Below the pieces are notes generated by a model, which had not been told where the DNA came from, did not search any database, and saw only the letters and a program-made list of their open reading frames with translations. DNA of 64,000 nucleotides from contig DASXVU010000009.1 in NCBI GenBank assembly GCA_036504055.1, positions 1 through 64,000 of the forward strand, in the 5' to 3' direction. A program made the translations under genes and the position numbers. This stretch comes from Methanomassiliicoccales archaeon (lineage in GTDB: Archaea > Thermoplasmatota > Thermoplasmata > Methanomassiliicoccales > UBA472). Positions 37,828-47,353 of this stretch are shown in pieces (the first letter of the stretch is position 1; each line of letters begins with the position of its first letter).

Positions 37828-38292
37828 ATGATTTTATTAAAAGCAGACATATCCATGTCCGATCCGATGGACTATCGAGACTTTGTCATTCCCCTCAAGA
37901 AGATGAGATCGATCCTTGATTCCTCCATGAACCGGACACTGAAGGACAAGGATTTCACTGCGTCTCAGGTGCCTTTCATCATGGAGATCGGCGAGAACGA
38001 AGGTATCTCGATGAAGAATCTGAGCACGGCCCTGGGCGTTGACAAAGGATTCACGACCAGAGTGGTGAGGGTCCTCATCGACAATGGCTTCGTGGAGAAC
38101 AGGGGAGAATCCTCCAGGACATATAGATTGTACCTGACGGAAAAAGGTAAGGAAGCGTTCGATCTCTCGACGACGACCCTGGACCAGGCCCTCGGTCAGA
38201 TATTCGAATGTTTGAATGACGAGGACATCAACAACCTGAGAAAGATCTCCGCAAAGATGAACAAAAGACTGGATGAGCTGTATAAATATTGA
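37828..38292 (+). CDS. MarR family transcriptional regulator
   Basis: 154 residues. A winged HTH occupies about 50-115, with MKNLSTALGVDKGFTTRVV as helix-turn-helix and RTYRLYLTEKGKE as wing, flanked by dimerisation helices. It very likely represses the divergent MFS-Usp operon and itself through the 37778-37822 operator. ATG 37828 lies 28 bases after the TATA core, consistent with a leaderless transcript; ATG 37855 is an alternative, but has no ribosome-binding site. Confidence 0.9.
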   Translation: MILLKADISMSDPMDYRDFVIPLKKMRSILDSSMNRTLKDKDFTASQVPFIMEIGENEGISMKNLSTALGVDKGFTTRVVRVLIDNGFVENRGESSRTYRLYLTEKGKEAFDLSTTTLDQALGQIFECLNDEDINNLRKISAKMNKRLDELYKY

Positions 38293-38639
38293 AATCAGAA
38301 AGTGGAAGAATGCGGCTGTCCCCTATCTTGCTCGGGATTTCGATCATTTCGACAGGAGATCATCCTGGGTTTTCAGATCTCCATATCTTTCTGGATCCAG
38401 CCAATGGTTTGTCTTAGATATTGAAGCATGAGGAAAGACGAACACCTTCGATCCGTCTGGAAGACCATGAATGATGCCAGATGCAAGAAGCCATGACTGG
38501 AGGATCAATAGGCATGGATATTATCGGCGGATGTGGAGGCCGCTCCATGCGCCATTTGCTCAAGTCGCGGCTTATATTCCACCTACATGGATGACCGAAT
38601 ATCTCGCCAGATACCTCGAATCACACTTCCAGAGCCTTC
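38293..38639. other. gene-free stretch after marR
   Basis: No supported gene. A short frame at 38425-38493 and one at 38471-38662 have no motif or ribosome-binding site. I see no repeat or RNA structure of note. Confidence 0.45.
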
Positions 38640-38888
38640 TTACTTTTTCATTCCGTTCTTGATTGCATCTTTTCCATTGATATATTCGCCTCCCCTGCAT
38701 TCCTTCTGAACATCGAATCGCATATTCTCGATGCTGCACGGGGTGATTTTCCCGCACCAGGAGCAACGAGCAGTATTGCCCACAAGTGAAGAGGTGAAGA
38801 AGGCCATCGCCGTTTCGAATTGTTCGGGAGAATCGGCCCATTCGTTACATATCGCACACTTGATTTGACAACGTATTTGGTTGGGCAT
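38640..38888 (-). CDS. small zinc-ribbon-like protein
   Basis: 82 residues with two cysteine pairs, CQIKCAIC near 7-14 and CSWCGKITPC near 42-51, followed by IENMRF. This layout is that of small archaeal zinc ribbons of unknown function. A GATATACGG TATA box lies about 30 bases before the ATG, suggesting a leaderless mRNA. It stands alone. Confidence 0.65.
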   Translation of the reverse strand: MPNQIRCQIKCAICNEWADSPEQFETAMAFFTSSLVGNTARCSWCGKITPCSIENMRFDVQKECRGGEYINGKDAIKNGMKK

Positions 38889-39084
38889 TGGGGAGAATAA
38901 CTAAAAAACCGTATATCAAACCGCCAGTTGAGACGTGATATTCTCGATGATACTCAACTTCAGACATGTCAGCAGAACATCAGAGCAGCACACTGGCAAG
39001 AGGTTAGTTCGGAAATGCTTCCCGCTCTATGGGAAATAATATGAGCACCCTCCATTCCTCGTTAGATCGGGGAGTTCGATCAGC

Positions 39085-40158
39085 ATGGTGAATCTTGAGA
39101 TCGGACAAAGACGACTTACCGCGCAGGGCATTTGCGGAGATCACTTTATGGATCCCCTTGAAGCGGTGCGGTCCCTAGGAGCGGTCCAGGCCCAGGATTA
39201 CACCGCAGCGATGTGGGCGATCGGACTCCGCACTAGGAATTCATCTGCCAAGAATGTCGAAAAAGCTCTCCTCGACCGCACCATAGTCCGATCGCCCCTC
39301 CTTCGGAACACCATACACATCGTTCCCTCGGAAAACTATCGATGGATGTTGAACCTGTTCTCAGGGCGGATGCGGAAGAACTTGACGAGCATTGTAAGGT
39401 CGAACCATATCGAACTAGCTCAGGGCACGATCGAAAAAGGTCAAGAGATAATCAGAAATGCATTGCAGAATGGGAATGAATTGACCCGCAACGAGCTTGG
39501 GGATATCATGCTGGAAAAGGGCATAAAGGTTAAGGGATTGGCCCTGCTGCTATTGGTTCAATATGCCCATATCGATGGACTGATATGCTATGGGCCAAGG
39601 AGAGGAAGCCGCCAGTCCCTGGCCCTAACCGATGAATGGCTTCCGGCCTTTCGGGATGTGGGGCCCGATGAGGCAATGGACCGGATAACGATTCAGTATT
39701 TCAAAGGGCATGGGCCGGCGACCCTTCAAGACTACGCCTGGTGGACGGGGCTCAAGATATCGGATGCTCTCAATGGACTTGAAAGGGTCAAGGCCGAACT
39801 AGCTCGCCTTGATATCGATAAGACCACCTACTGGATGGCGCCCCATAAGGGAAAGGGTTGCAGGGATCTCCCCAAGCTGTGGCTTCTGCCAAATTACGAC
39901 GAATATGCCGTCGGATACAGAGACCGGCGGGCGATGATCAGACCTGATTTCCGATATCAGCCAGATTATGCTCGGGGAAGCATAGAATTGTCCAACGTCA
40001 TTGTCGTTGATGGAGAGATCGTAGGCACTTGGAAACGGGTCTTCGAAAATAGGTCGTTGCAGGTGAAGGTCCGGACATTCATCGAGCTAAATAGGTACGA
40101 ACAGGATCTATTGGCAGAGGAAACAGAAAGGTACATTTCCTTCATGAACGAACCCTGA
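39085..40158 (+). CDS. winged-helix (HTH_42, AlkZ/YcaQ-like) protein
   Basis: 357 residues. The pattern LGAVQAQDYTAAMWAI near residues 31-46 and WLLPNYDEYAVGYRDR near 269-284 are hallmarks of the HTH_42 family. Some members (AlkZ, YcaQ) are DNA glycosylases that remove crosslinked or alkylated bases through a QxQ or QxD motif; here QAQD is present. DNA repair is therefore plausible. GGGGAG precedes the ATG. Confidence 0.85.
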   Translation: MVNLEIGQRRLTAQGICGDHFMDPLEAVRSLGAVQAQDYTAAMWAIGLRTRNSSAKNVEKALLDRTIVRSPLLRNTIHIVPSENYRWMLNLFSGRMRKNLTSIVRSNHIELAQGTIEKGQEIIRNALQNGNELTRNELGDIMLEKGIKVKGLALLLLVQYAHIDGLICYGPRRGSRQSLALTDEWLPAFRDVGPDEAMDRITIQYFKGHGPATLQDYAWWTGLKISDALNGLERVKAELARLDIDKTTYWMAPHKGKGCRDLPKLWLLPNYDEYAVGYRDRRAMIRPDFRYQPDYARGSIELSNVIVVDGEIVGTWKRVFENRSLQVKVRTFIELNRYEQDLLAEETERYISFMNEP

Positions 40159-40252
40159 TACATATCTTCAGACCGGATCCGCCTGTTTGCCAGGTTTTCT
40201 CTTATCACGGTGAATATTCGATACATCTTCCGAAAATGATTCTCTGACCAAT

Positions 40253-40263
40253 AACAATATACT
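40253..40263 (+). promoter_or_regulatory. TATA box of the ferredoxin gene
   Basis: ACAATATACTA is centred about 31 bases before the ATG at 40289, consistent with a leaderless or short-leader mRNA. Confidence 0.4.
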
Positions 40264-40288
40264 ATTGTTAAATTGTGTCAACGGCTCT

Positions 40289-40510
40289 ATGGTAAGCTTA
40301 AGGATAGACGAGAAAGTGTGCAGCGGATGTGGGATTTGTTATGGAGATGAATGTCCAGAGCTATTCGTTGAGGGAGACAATGGCATCAGCGAGATCCTAC
40401 CATCGTTCCAGAAGGGCAGTAAGTCTATCGGGGACATCCCAGCCGATAAGGCAGCGAGCGCCAAGAGCGCAGCGATGGCCTGCCCAAATAACGCGATCAC
40501 CATCGGTTGA
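40289..40510 (+). CDS. single-cluster ferredoxin
   Basis: 73 residues. CSGCGICYGDECP near residues 11-23 and ACPNNAI near the C-terminus supply the four ligands of one [4Fe-4S] cluster, as in Pyrococcus-type ferredoxins. The ATG at 40289 suits the TATA spacing; a TTG 24 bases upstream is possible. It is a soluble electron carrier with no partner gene next to it. Confidence 0.85.
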   Translation: MVSLRIDEKVCSGCGICYGDECPELFVEGDNGISEILPSFQKGSKSIGDIPADKAASAKSAAMACPNNAITIG

Positions 40511-40756
40511 TCGGCCCTCGCTTTGAGGGACCTAACCATTCTTTTATAAACAATCCTTAATGCTATTATTCGACTTCGTCAAACGGGCACTGGCGATTCA
40601 GAGAAAATTGATGAGGCCATCTCCCGCATTCTCGAGTATATCGAACATATCCTCATGGGACCTTTTCCAGACCTGAGCGGGGAGACCTGGTCAACTTGCT
40701 GTAAAACGATAGGGAGACGGTCTCATATTTGAGCAGGTTACGCAATCAGGTCCAGG

Positions 40757-42064
40757 ATGCAGACCGTGATGCTGCTGGCATTGGCCATCTTCCTGGTGAC
40801 CTACATTCTGATCTCGGTTAGGCGATTCGGCAAGCTTAACCTGGAAAGGCCAGTGGTAGCTCTCTTCGGTGCCTCGCTGATGGTCGTATCCGGTGTCGTC
40901 ACCGCCGACCAGGCCTTCGCCTCCATCCAGTTGGACATCCTGGGCCTGTTGCTCGGCATGATGATCATCGTGGTATCGTTGGAGCTCTGCGGGTTCTTCA
41001 CCTGGGTATCGGTCAGAATGATAAGGGCCTCAAAGAACCAATTCCAATTCCTGGTTCTGGTGATGGTCGTAACGGCGCTGCTGTCGGCACTGATACTGAA
41101 CGACACGGTCGTGCTCCTGTTCACACCGATCGTGATCAGGGCCTGCCGTTTGATCAAGGCGAATCCCATACCGTTCCTGGTGGCGGAAGCGGTGTCGGCC
41201 AACATCGGCAGCGTGGCCACGCCGGTTGGGAATCCGCAGAACGCATTCATTGTCACCCAGTCCCACATCACCTTCGCCGAATTCACCGGCAAACTGCTTC
41301 CAGTGACATTGATGTGCCTGATCATCGCTATCGTCCTAATATGGGTCGTGTTTAGGAAGGACCTGAGGGACGGGTGTGAAAGGAACGGCCGATACTGGCT
41401 CTGTGAAAGGAGCAAACCCATTGATGCTGAGAAGGCCGTCATGGAGATAGCCCCCTCGTCGGTTCACCGCTCCGTTTACCTGGTGCTCGGAGCATTGGTT
41501 CTGGTCTTCATTGGATTTGTCCTATCCCCTTACATCAACCTGCCACTGGCCATGGTGGCCTTCATCGGTGGAGCGGCCGTCCTCATGTTCCTGCCGTTCT
41601 TCAACCGTTCCATCCAGCCAGTGGAGGTGTTGCGCAAGGTCGATTGGACCCTCATCCTGTTCTTCGTCGGGCTTTTCGTGGTACTGAAGGGAGTGGAAAC
41701 ATCCGGCCTGCTGGCAGAGATGATGGGCACTTTCCAGGCCAGCAGCGGTTCGGGCCTTACCAGCATACCCGGGCTGACCGGTTTCTGCGCTATCCTCTCC
41801 AATCTGATCAGCAACGTTCCGGCGGTGATGCTGCTGTCTCCCTTCGTGGCCAGCGTCGGCAGCAACAACCTTTGGCTGGCACTGGTCACGAGCTCCACGC
41901 TGGCTGGGAACGCCACCATCCTGGGGGCGGCGGCGAACGTGATCGTGGTGGAAACAGGGAACAAGATGGGGGTGGAGGTCTCGTTCTGGCAGTTCATGAA
42001 AGCGGGGCTGCCGATCACGATCATCACATTGCTCCTGTCGGTCGTGATGCTGGGGATGCTCTAG
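40757..42064 (+). CDS. ArsB/NhaD-superfamily ion transporter
   Basis: 435 residues with about 11 hydrophobic helices. The pattern LILNDTVVLLFTPIVI near residues 112-127 and the SANIGSVATPVGNPQN region near 149-164 are typical of the CitMHS/ArsB/NhaD permeases, and the second half repeats the pattern with SNLISNVPAVMLLSP. The substrate could be arsenite, sodium or an organic anion. No arsenic-resistance gene lies nearby. ATG 40757 has a weak AGG before it. Confidence 0.85.
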   Translation: MQTVMLLALAIFLVTYILISVRRFGKLNLERPVVALFGASLMVVSGVVTADQAFASIQLDILGLLLGMMIIVVSLELCGFFTWVSVRMIRASKNQFQFLVLVMVVTALLSALILNDTVVLLFTPIVIRACRLIKANPIPFLVAEAVSANIGSVATPVGNPQNAFIVTQSHITFAEFTGKLLPVTLMCLIIAIVLIWVVFRKDLRDGCERNGRYWLCERSKPIDAEKAVMEIAPSSVHRSVYLVLGALVLVFIGFVLSPYINLPLAMVAFIGGAAVLMFLPFFNRSIQPVEVLRKVDWTLILFFVGLFVVLKGVETSGLLAEMMGTFQASSGSGLTSIPGLTGFCAILSNLISNVPAVMLLSPFVASVGSNNLWLALVTSSTLAGNATILGAAANVIVVETGNKMGVEVSFWQFMKAGLPITIITLLLSVVMLGML

Positions 42065-42180
42065 GGAATGCTCAGGAATTAGATGGACCGGGGCAAATAC
42101 AGTCTGGCCCGGCACACGATCGTACCATTTGGGGTGCCTGTTATCCGTTTAAGGATAATGTTTCCTCTAAAGGCATGATA

Positions 42181-42191
42181 CCTTAAATAGC
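42181..42191 (+). promoter_or_regulatory. TATA box of the nfeD-SPFH pair
   Basis: CCTTAAATAGC is centred about 28 bases before the ATG at 42214, which suggests a leaderless start. Confidence 0.45.
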
Positions 42192-42213
42192 GAGAAAGTA
42201 GCTGTGCTCTAAC

Positions 42214-42696
42214 ATGGAATTGGGAGTGTGGTTCGGAATCGGGTTCATTGTACTTGGCACGCTCATGCTGCTGTTCGAGTTGCATGCCCCTGGTACTTTC
42301 CTGATTGTACCCGCAACCGTACTGATGGTGCTCGGGGTCATCGGCATACTCATACCAGATGCGTTGTTCACCTGGTGGGCACCGATCGCAGCGGTGATCG
42401 TTCTTGTGCCAACCACACTGCTGACCATCAAGCTGTATCAGAGACTCTCTCCACCGGGACCGCCTGTGACGACCGTAGCGACCTCGTTGGTGGGCATGAA
42501 AGGGATCGTCACCACGGACGTGTATCCGCACACCCTGAGGGGAAAGGTGGAGATCGAGCACGATACCTGGTCGGCAACGTCTGAGACGATGATACCTAAG
42601 GGAAAGCGCGTGGTGGTCGTCAGCAGCGAAGGGGTGCACGTCGTCGTGAAGGAGATATGCGATGACCCAACGCGCACAGAAGTGAAGTGCCCGTGA
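42214..42696 (+). CDS. NfeD-like membrane protein
   Basis: 160 residues: three or four hydrophobic helices up to about residue 75, then a beta-barrel (OB-like) C-terminal domain with GMKGIVTTDVYPHTLRGKVEI. This is the short NfeD form lacking the protease domain. NfeD proteins pair with SPFH proteins to form membrane microdomain complexes, and the SPFH gene follows after 37 bases. Confidence 0.88.
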   Translation: MELGVWFGIGFIVLGTLMLLFELHAPGTFLIVPATVLMVLGVIGILIPDALFTWWAPIAAVIVLVPTTLLTIKLYQRLSPPGPPVTTVATSLVGMKGIVTTDVYPHTLRGKVEIEHDTWSATSETMIPKGKRVVVVSSEGVHVVVKEICDDPTRTEVKCP

Positions 42697-42733
42697 TACG
42701 GGGATAGTGATCTAGAGAAAGGAGAGGTAACAA

Positions 42734-43861
42734 ATGGCGGACGCAACTTTGGAAATAATCATCGGATTGCTGATACTGGCGATTGTCGCAGTGATCGTCA
42801 TCGTGACGAGCGGAGTGAAGATCGTTCAGCCTTACCAGCAGGCAGTATACATGAGGCTGGGAAGTTATGTCAGGATACTCGACCAAGGCATGAACTTCGT
42901 AACGCCGCTGATAAACACGGTGGTGAAGCTCGACCTGAGGACGCAGGTGCTGGATGTTCCGAGACAGGAGGTCATCACCAAGGATAATTCACCGGTCAAT
43001 GTGGACGCTGTCATTTACGTCAAGGTCATAGACCCGAAGAAAGCTTTCTTTGAGGTCACGGACCATAGGGCAGCGACCATCTACCTGGCCCAGACCACCC
43101 TGAGAAGCGTCATCGGCGATATGGAGCTGGACGAGATCCTTTCCAACAGAGAAAAGATCAACCTTCATCTGAGGGACAAGCTGGACGAGGCTACCGACAA
43201 GTGGGGGGTCAAGGTCGAGGCGGTCGAGATACGTGAGGTGGACCCGGCCCCGAAGGTCAAGCAGGCAATGGAGGAGCAGACCTCGGCAGAAAGGTTGAGG
43301 CGCGCGGCCATATTGAAGGCGGACGGACAGAAGACCGCAGCGATCCTTAGCGCCGAAGGCGAGAAGAGGGCCAGGATCCTCCAGGCAGAAGGCCTTCGTC
43401 AGGCTAAGGTGCTGGAGGCGGAAGGCGAGCGCCTGGCGATCATCCTGAACGCGCAAGGTGAGGGACAGAAACTGAGGATACTGAGCGTGGGTTCAGCCTC
43501 ACTGGACTCGAAGGCGCTCACGGTACTTTCATTGGACACGATGAAGTCCATCGGCAACGGACAGGCGACCAAGATCATCCTGCCGTTCGAGGTGTCCAAA
43601 CTCATGGAGAACGTCTCCGAATACCTAGGTGGAGGGACAAAGGCGCCGGAACGGTCCATATCCAACCGTGAGGAGATAGAGAGGGCGGTCGGAAAGGTCG
43701 ACGATATCCTCGGTCCGATACCGACCCAAGACGAACTTAGGGCGGATTTCAAGAACATCGAGGATGCCGTCCAGAAGGACCGGATCGAAGCTGCAGAGGC
43801 GATCAAGGAGATGGAGAAGAAGAAGAGGGCGGCGATGATCGCGCCCGATGGCTCCGCCTGA
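42734..43861 (+). CDS. SPFH/stomatin-like membrane protein
   Basis: 375 residues. An N-terminal membrane anchor (about 6-27), the SPFH domain (about 30-200: QPYQQAVYMRLG, VDAVIYVKVIDP, DEATDKWGVKVEAVEIREV) and a long Ala/Glu-rich coiled coil (about 205-260) are followed by a C-terminal extension. SPFH proteins oligomerise and organise membrane domains or modulate proteases. GGAGAGG precedes the ATG. Confidence 0.93.
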   Translation: MADATLEIIIGLLILAIVAVIVIVTSGVKIVQPYQQAVYMRLGSYVRILDQGMNFVTPLINTVVKLDLRTQVLDVPRQEVITKDNSPVNVDAVIYVKVIDPKKAFFEVTDHRAATIYLAQTTLRSVIGDMELDEILSNREKINLHLRDKLDEATDKWGVKVEAVEIREVDPAPKVKQAMEEQTSAERLRRAAILKADGQKTAAILSAEGEKRARILQAEGLRQAKVLEAEGERLAIILNAQGEGQKLRILSVGSASLDSKALTVLSLDTMKSIGNGQATKIILPFEVSKLMENVSEYLGGGTKAPERSISNREEIERAVGKVDDILGPIPTQDELRADFKNIEDAVQKDRIEAAEAIKEMEKKKRAAMIAPDGSA

Positions 43862-43957
43862 TCCAAACCCCTTTCATCATCCTTTTCTTTTCCTTCTATT
43901 GAGCCAGCGTGTCGCCTTAGGGCACGATTTCCTCCTTCGGACTGCTTCTAACAGACC

Positions 43958-44010
43958 CTTTTTTATATCACGAGCAACATAGCAACTATCGTTCTGCACG
44001 ACCAGCATCG
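43958..44010 (+). promoter_or_regulatory. promoter and 5' UTR hairpin of the CxxC protein gene
   Basis: A TTTTTTATATC TATA box (43958-43968) is followed by a GCACGA/TCGTGC hairpin with a 6-base loop near 43995-44012, so the mRNA has a leader with a stable stem before the ATG at 44040. Confidence 0.4.
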
Positions 44011-44039
44011 TGCGGTTCAAAAAAGGAATGGGTATCGTA

Positions 44040-44240
44040 ATGTATGGTGGAAAACCAAGAGGCGGCGGTGGCGGCTACGGGGGACGACCAAGACAGGAAG
44101 GACCCCGGGAGATGACGAAGGTAAAATGTTCCGACTGCGGGGCAGAGACGGAAGTTCCATTCAAGCCGACCGAGGGCAGGCCGGTCTATTGCAGGGACTG
44201 TTATCAAAAGCACAAACCCGCCAGAAACGACAGGTTCTGA
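44040..44240 (+). CDS. CxxC-x17-CxxC zinc protein with RGG-like N-terminus
   Basis: 66 residues. The Gly/Arg-rich start (KPRGGGGGYGGRPRQ) resembles RNA-binding RGG boxes. The C-terminal half has CSDCGAETEVPFKPTEGR followed by CRDC, the CxxC-x17-CxxC domain found in many archaea and candidate-phyla bacteria. The fold binds zinc; the function is unknown, with RNA binding the leading idea. The ATG at 44040 is preferred; an in-frame start at 44010 lies inside the leader hairpin. Confidence 0.75.
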   Translation: MYGGKPRGGGGGYGGRPRQEGPREMTKVKCSDCGAETEVPFKPTEGRPVYCRDCYQKHKPARNDRF

Positions 44241-44491
44241 ACCTGTCAAATTCATTCTTTTTCCTATTCTGATGAGTCATATCCAGCTTATTCTGCGACG
44301 ATGCGCGTCATTGCATACCTGAAAACGAAGGTTTATAGAGCCTCGATCGCGAAAAGTAGGAACGTCCATCTCGAGATCGATGTCCTTAGGGTCATCAAAT
44401 TCCCATGATCAACGGTGGTAACACAATCTCAATGCTACGATACAATGACATTGCATAGAATGTGGTGAGGATCGATAAAATCATAAGAAAG

Positions 44492-44565
44492 TGGACGGTG
44501 CGCGATTTGAACGCGCGGCCTCCTGCTTGCAAAGCAGGCGATCTTCCGGTCTGATCTAACCGCCC
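44492..44565 (-). tRNA. tRNA-Ala (anticodon TGC)
   Basis: 74 bases. The acceptor GGGCGGT pairs with ACCGTCC and includes the G3-U70 pair that AlaRS recognises. The anticodon stem CCTGC/GCAGG encloses TTTGCAA, so the anticodon is TGC. The T arm is GCGCGTTCAAATCGCGC. The discriminator is A; the CCA end is not encoded. A CCTATATATTTG TATA box (44593-44604) lies about 33 bases upstream. Confidence 0.95.
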
Positions 44566-44677
44566 AATTAGGGGTCGTAAACGTCCTGGCAAATATATAG
44601 GTTTCCCGTCAGACGACGATCTCGGATCACAAAGGACTACCGTTCTAATAAGCGCCATCCGACGGTTTTTTGATCCA

Positions 44678-46327
44678 TTACCTGCAGATCGCTCCTTCGT
44701 TGGCCCCTTTGACCAGCTTGCGATACTTTGCCAGCATCCCGTCCGGATGACGGTCGACGACCTCGACCTTTTCCAGGCGTTTCTTGATCTCCTTGTCGCT
44801 GACGCCGACCAGCTCAAGCTTTCTGGCAGGAATATCTATCAGGATGCGGTCCCCATCGATGACCGCGGCTATCGGCCCCTTGTCGAACGCTTCCGGGCAG
44901 ACGTGTCCGATGCAAGGTCCCCTGGTCGCGCCGGAGAATCGGCCGTCGGTTATGAGCGCCACCGAGTCCGACAGGCCCATGCCGGCTATCATGCTTGTGG
45001 GCCCGAGCATCTCAGGCATCCCCGGTCCGCCCTTCGGTCCTTCGTAACGGATCACCACCACGTCACCGGGAACGATCTTCCTTTCGGATATGGCCTTGCT
45101 GACCTCGTCCTCGGAATTGAAACATCGCGCGGTCCCTTCGTAACGCATCATCTTCTCGCTGACGGCCGCCTGTTTGACCACTGAGCCTTCCGGTGCCAGG
45201 TTACCGAACAGGATGGCGATGCCGCCCTGAGCATGGAACGGCCGGTCCATCGGCCTTATGCACTCTTCGTCCGTCACCCTGGCCTCATCGGCGATCTCGT
45301 GGATCGTCTTTCCTGAGACGGTGTCCTCGTCGTACAGGTGGTCCTTTATGCGCTTCATGATCGCCGGAACGCCGCCGGCCCGGTCGAAGTCCCCCATGAC
45401 GTATGGACCGCTGGGCCTTATGCTGGTCAGATGCGGGATCTCCTTGGAGAACTCGTCAAAGGTCTTGAGGCTGATCTTGATGCCAAAATCTGCCGCGACA
45501 GCCGGGATGTGCAGAGCGGTATTGGTCGAACCTCCGATGGCCATATCGACCCGTATGGCATTCTTGAATGAATCCTCGGTCACCATGGAACGGGGCGTTT
45601 TGTTCTGCCGCACCAATTCGACTATCCGCCGTCCGGACTCGCGGGCTATCTCACGCTTCTTCCTGCTGTCGGCCATGGCGGTCCCGCATCCTACCAGCGA
45701 CAGACCGAGCGCTTCGGTCAGGCAGGCCATGGTGTTGGCGGTGAACAGGCCGGCACAACTGCCCGCTCCTGGACAGGCGCAGGCCTCGATGAGCTCCACA
45801 TGTTCCTTGTCGGTCTTGCCTGCCTTGTACTCCCCCAGGGCTTCGAACACGCTCTGAAGGTCCAGGCGGTCCTTTCCGTTCACGCCGTGCTCCATCGGCC
45901 CTCCGGTGACGATGATCGTGGGCAGATCGCATCGGCCGGAGGCCATCAACATACCGGGAGTGATCTTGTCGCAATTGGTAACGCCGACCCATCCATCGAA
46001 GCAATGGGCCTTGACCATCAGCTCGACGCAGTCGGAAACGGTCTCCCTCGAGGCAAGCGAGTATCGCATGCCCGCGTGACCCATGGCTATGCCATCACAA
46101 ATGCCTGGAACACCGAAGGTGAACGGAACACCTCCCGCCTCGATTATTCCCTGCCTGACCTCTTCGACGAGCGAATTGAGATGGATATGACCGGGAATGA
46201 TGTCGTTCTGGGAGTTCGCTATGCCGATGAACGGCTTGGAAAAGTCCGCGTCGGTCAATCCAACTGCCCTGAGAAGGCTTCGGCTTGGTGCCTTCTCGAT
46301 ACCTTTTGTGACGATATCGCTGCGCAT
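44678..46327 (-). CDS. ilvD: dihydroxy-acid dehydratase
   Basis: 549 residues. Converts dihydroxyvalerate-type intermediates to 2-keto acids in valine, isoleucine and leucine synthesis. Fe-S cluster cysteines sit in NCDKITPGMLMASGR near residues 117-131 and CPGAGSCAGLFTANTM near 190-205; the conserved ATRGPCIGHVCPEA lies near 470. The length is normal. No other ilv gene is adjacent; an acetolactate synthase-like gene is at 17335. Confidence 0.96.
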   Translation of the reverse strand: MRSDIVTKGIEKAPSRSLLRAVGLTDADFSKPFIGIANSQNDIIPGHIHLNSLVEEVRQGIIEAGGVPFTFGVPGICDGIAMGHAGMRYSLASRETVSDCVELMVKAHCFDGWVGVTNCDKITPGMLMASGRCDLPTIIVTGGPMEHGVNGKDRLDLQSVFEALGEYKAGKTDKEHVELIEACACPGAGSCAGLFTANTMACLTEALGLSLVGCGTAMADSRKKREIARESGRRIVELVRQNKTPRSMVTEDSFKNAIRVDMAIGGSTNTALHIPAVAADFGIKISLKTFDEFSKEIPHLTSIRPSGPYVMGDFDRAGGVPAIMKRIKDHLYDEDTVSGKTIHEIADEARVTDEECIRPMDRPFHAQGGIAILFGNLAPEGSVVKQAAVSEKMMRYEGTARCFNSEDEVSKAISERKIVPGDVVVIRYEGPKGGPGMPEMLGPTSMIAGMGLSDSVALITDGRFSGATRGPCIGHVCPEAFDKGPIAAVIDGDRILIDIPARKLELVGVSDKEIKKRLEKVEVVDRHPDGMLAKYRKLVKGANEGAICR

Positions 46328-46389
46328 GCTATCTCCGGCATTGAATATGGGAAGGAGTAGATAATCTGTTCACTTCGAGAATGCCAGCA

Positions 46390-47247
46390 TCACGCGAGCT
46401 TGACCGAGGCCTCATGCAGCCTTAGGAACAGGTCCGACAGGAATCCGGAGACGATGTCATCCCTACGGTTCACTTCCCTGATCCAGATGCGGATGCTGAG
46501 CGTTATCTTCGCGTCCGCGATGTCCGACACAAGGACCCGCGGCCGGAACATATCGTACGATATCCTGCCTTCGAATAATATCCTGAGATGCCTCAGATGC
46601 ATCAGTCTGTCTATCTCCTTCTTTTCTTCACCAGGCACATTGGGCAGGATGAACGGGTTCTTGTCAGCAACATCGAGTATGATCCTAGTCACCCTATCGA
46701 TGTCTTCCTCCGGCGAGAGCGTCAGCCGGAGCGGCACCTCGAAGAACCCCGCCTTGGTGTAGTTGATCACCTTGCTGCTGACGATCACGGAGTTTGGTAC
46801 GACCACAAATTTTCCCTGCGGGTCCAACAGGACAGTTTTCGTCAGGGTAATGTCCTTGACCCTGGCGGGCTTTGTCTCGGGAGTGCCTCCGATGTCCACC
46901 CAATCCTCCAGCTGGATCTGACGTTCCAGACCCATCAGTATTCCCGCCATGAAGTTCTGCAATATCTGCTGTGAGGCCAACGCAATGACGATACCGACCA
47001 ACCCGATACCGGCGGCGACCGTCGTGAAATCGATGTTCAGAAAGGTGATCATTCCGAATGACAGACCGGCCGCGATGATCGCATATTGGATCCAGCGGGC
47101 GATCAGCTTCGAACGTCTCTTACCGATACGTGTGTCAAATCCCCTGCGGAAGATCGCATACGCGAGCCGACCTACCGATAATGATAGGAAGATCAGGATC
47201 GAGAAGTAGACAAGTCCTTCCAGGTCTATGCCGAACACCTCAGCCAT
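46390..47247 (-). CDS. MscS-type mechanosensitive channel
   Basis: 285 residues. Three N-terminal transmembrane helices end with the pore-lining TM3 AAGIGLVGIVIALASQQILQ near residues 78-97, rich in Gly and Ala, and FMAGI follows. The cytoplasmic beta domain has the QLEDWVDIGG, NSVIVSSKVINYT pattern. It opens under hypo-osmotic stress to release solutes. Confidence 0.92.
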   Translation of the reverse strand: MAEVFGIDLEGLVYFSILIFLSLSVGRLAYAIFRRGFDTRIGKRRSKLIARWIQYAIIAAGLSFGMITFLNIDFTTVAAGIGLVGIVIALASQQILQNFMAGILMGLERQIQLEDWVDIGGTPETKPARVKDITLTKTVLLDPQGKFVVVPNSVIVSSKVINYTKAGFFEVPLRLTLSPEEDIDRVTRIILDVADKNPFILPNVPGEEKKEIDRLMHLRHLRILFEGRISYDMFRPRVLVSDIADAKITLSIRIWIREVNRRDDIVSGFLSDLFLRLHEASVKLA

Positions 47248-47353
47248 CGTCTAGGCGATGAGAATATACTGGATAAGATTGTATCTGTCTAAAAATAAAG
47301 AGAATTAAGGGGAAGGGATTTGTTCAATTGATACTGGAATTGGTTTGAAGCGT

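Noticed and set aside
44268-44326. C/D-box sRNA-like arrangement: CTGATGA, CTGC, CGATG and CTGA at suitable spacing
   Set aside because: D' and C' boxes deviate from consensus and neither guide segment matches the 23S sequence in this window, so chance is likely.
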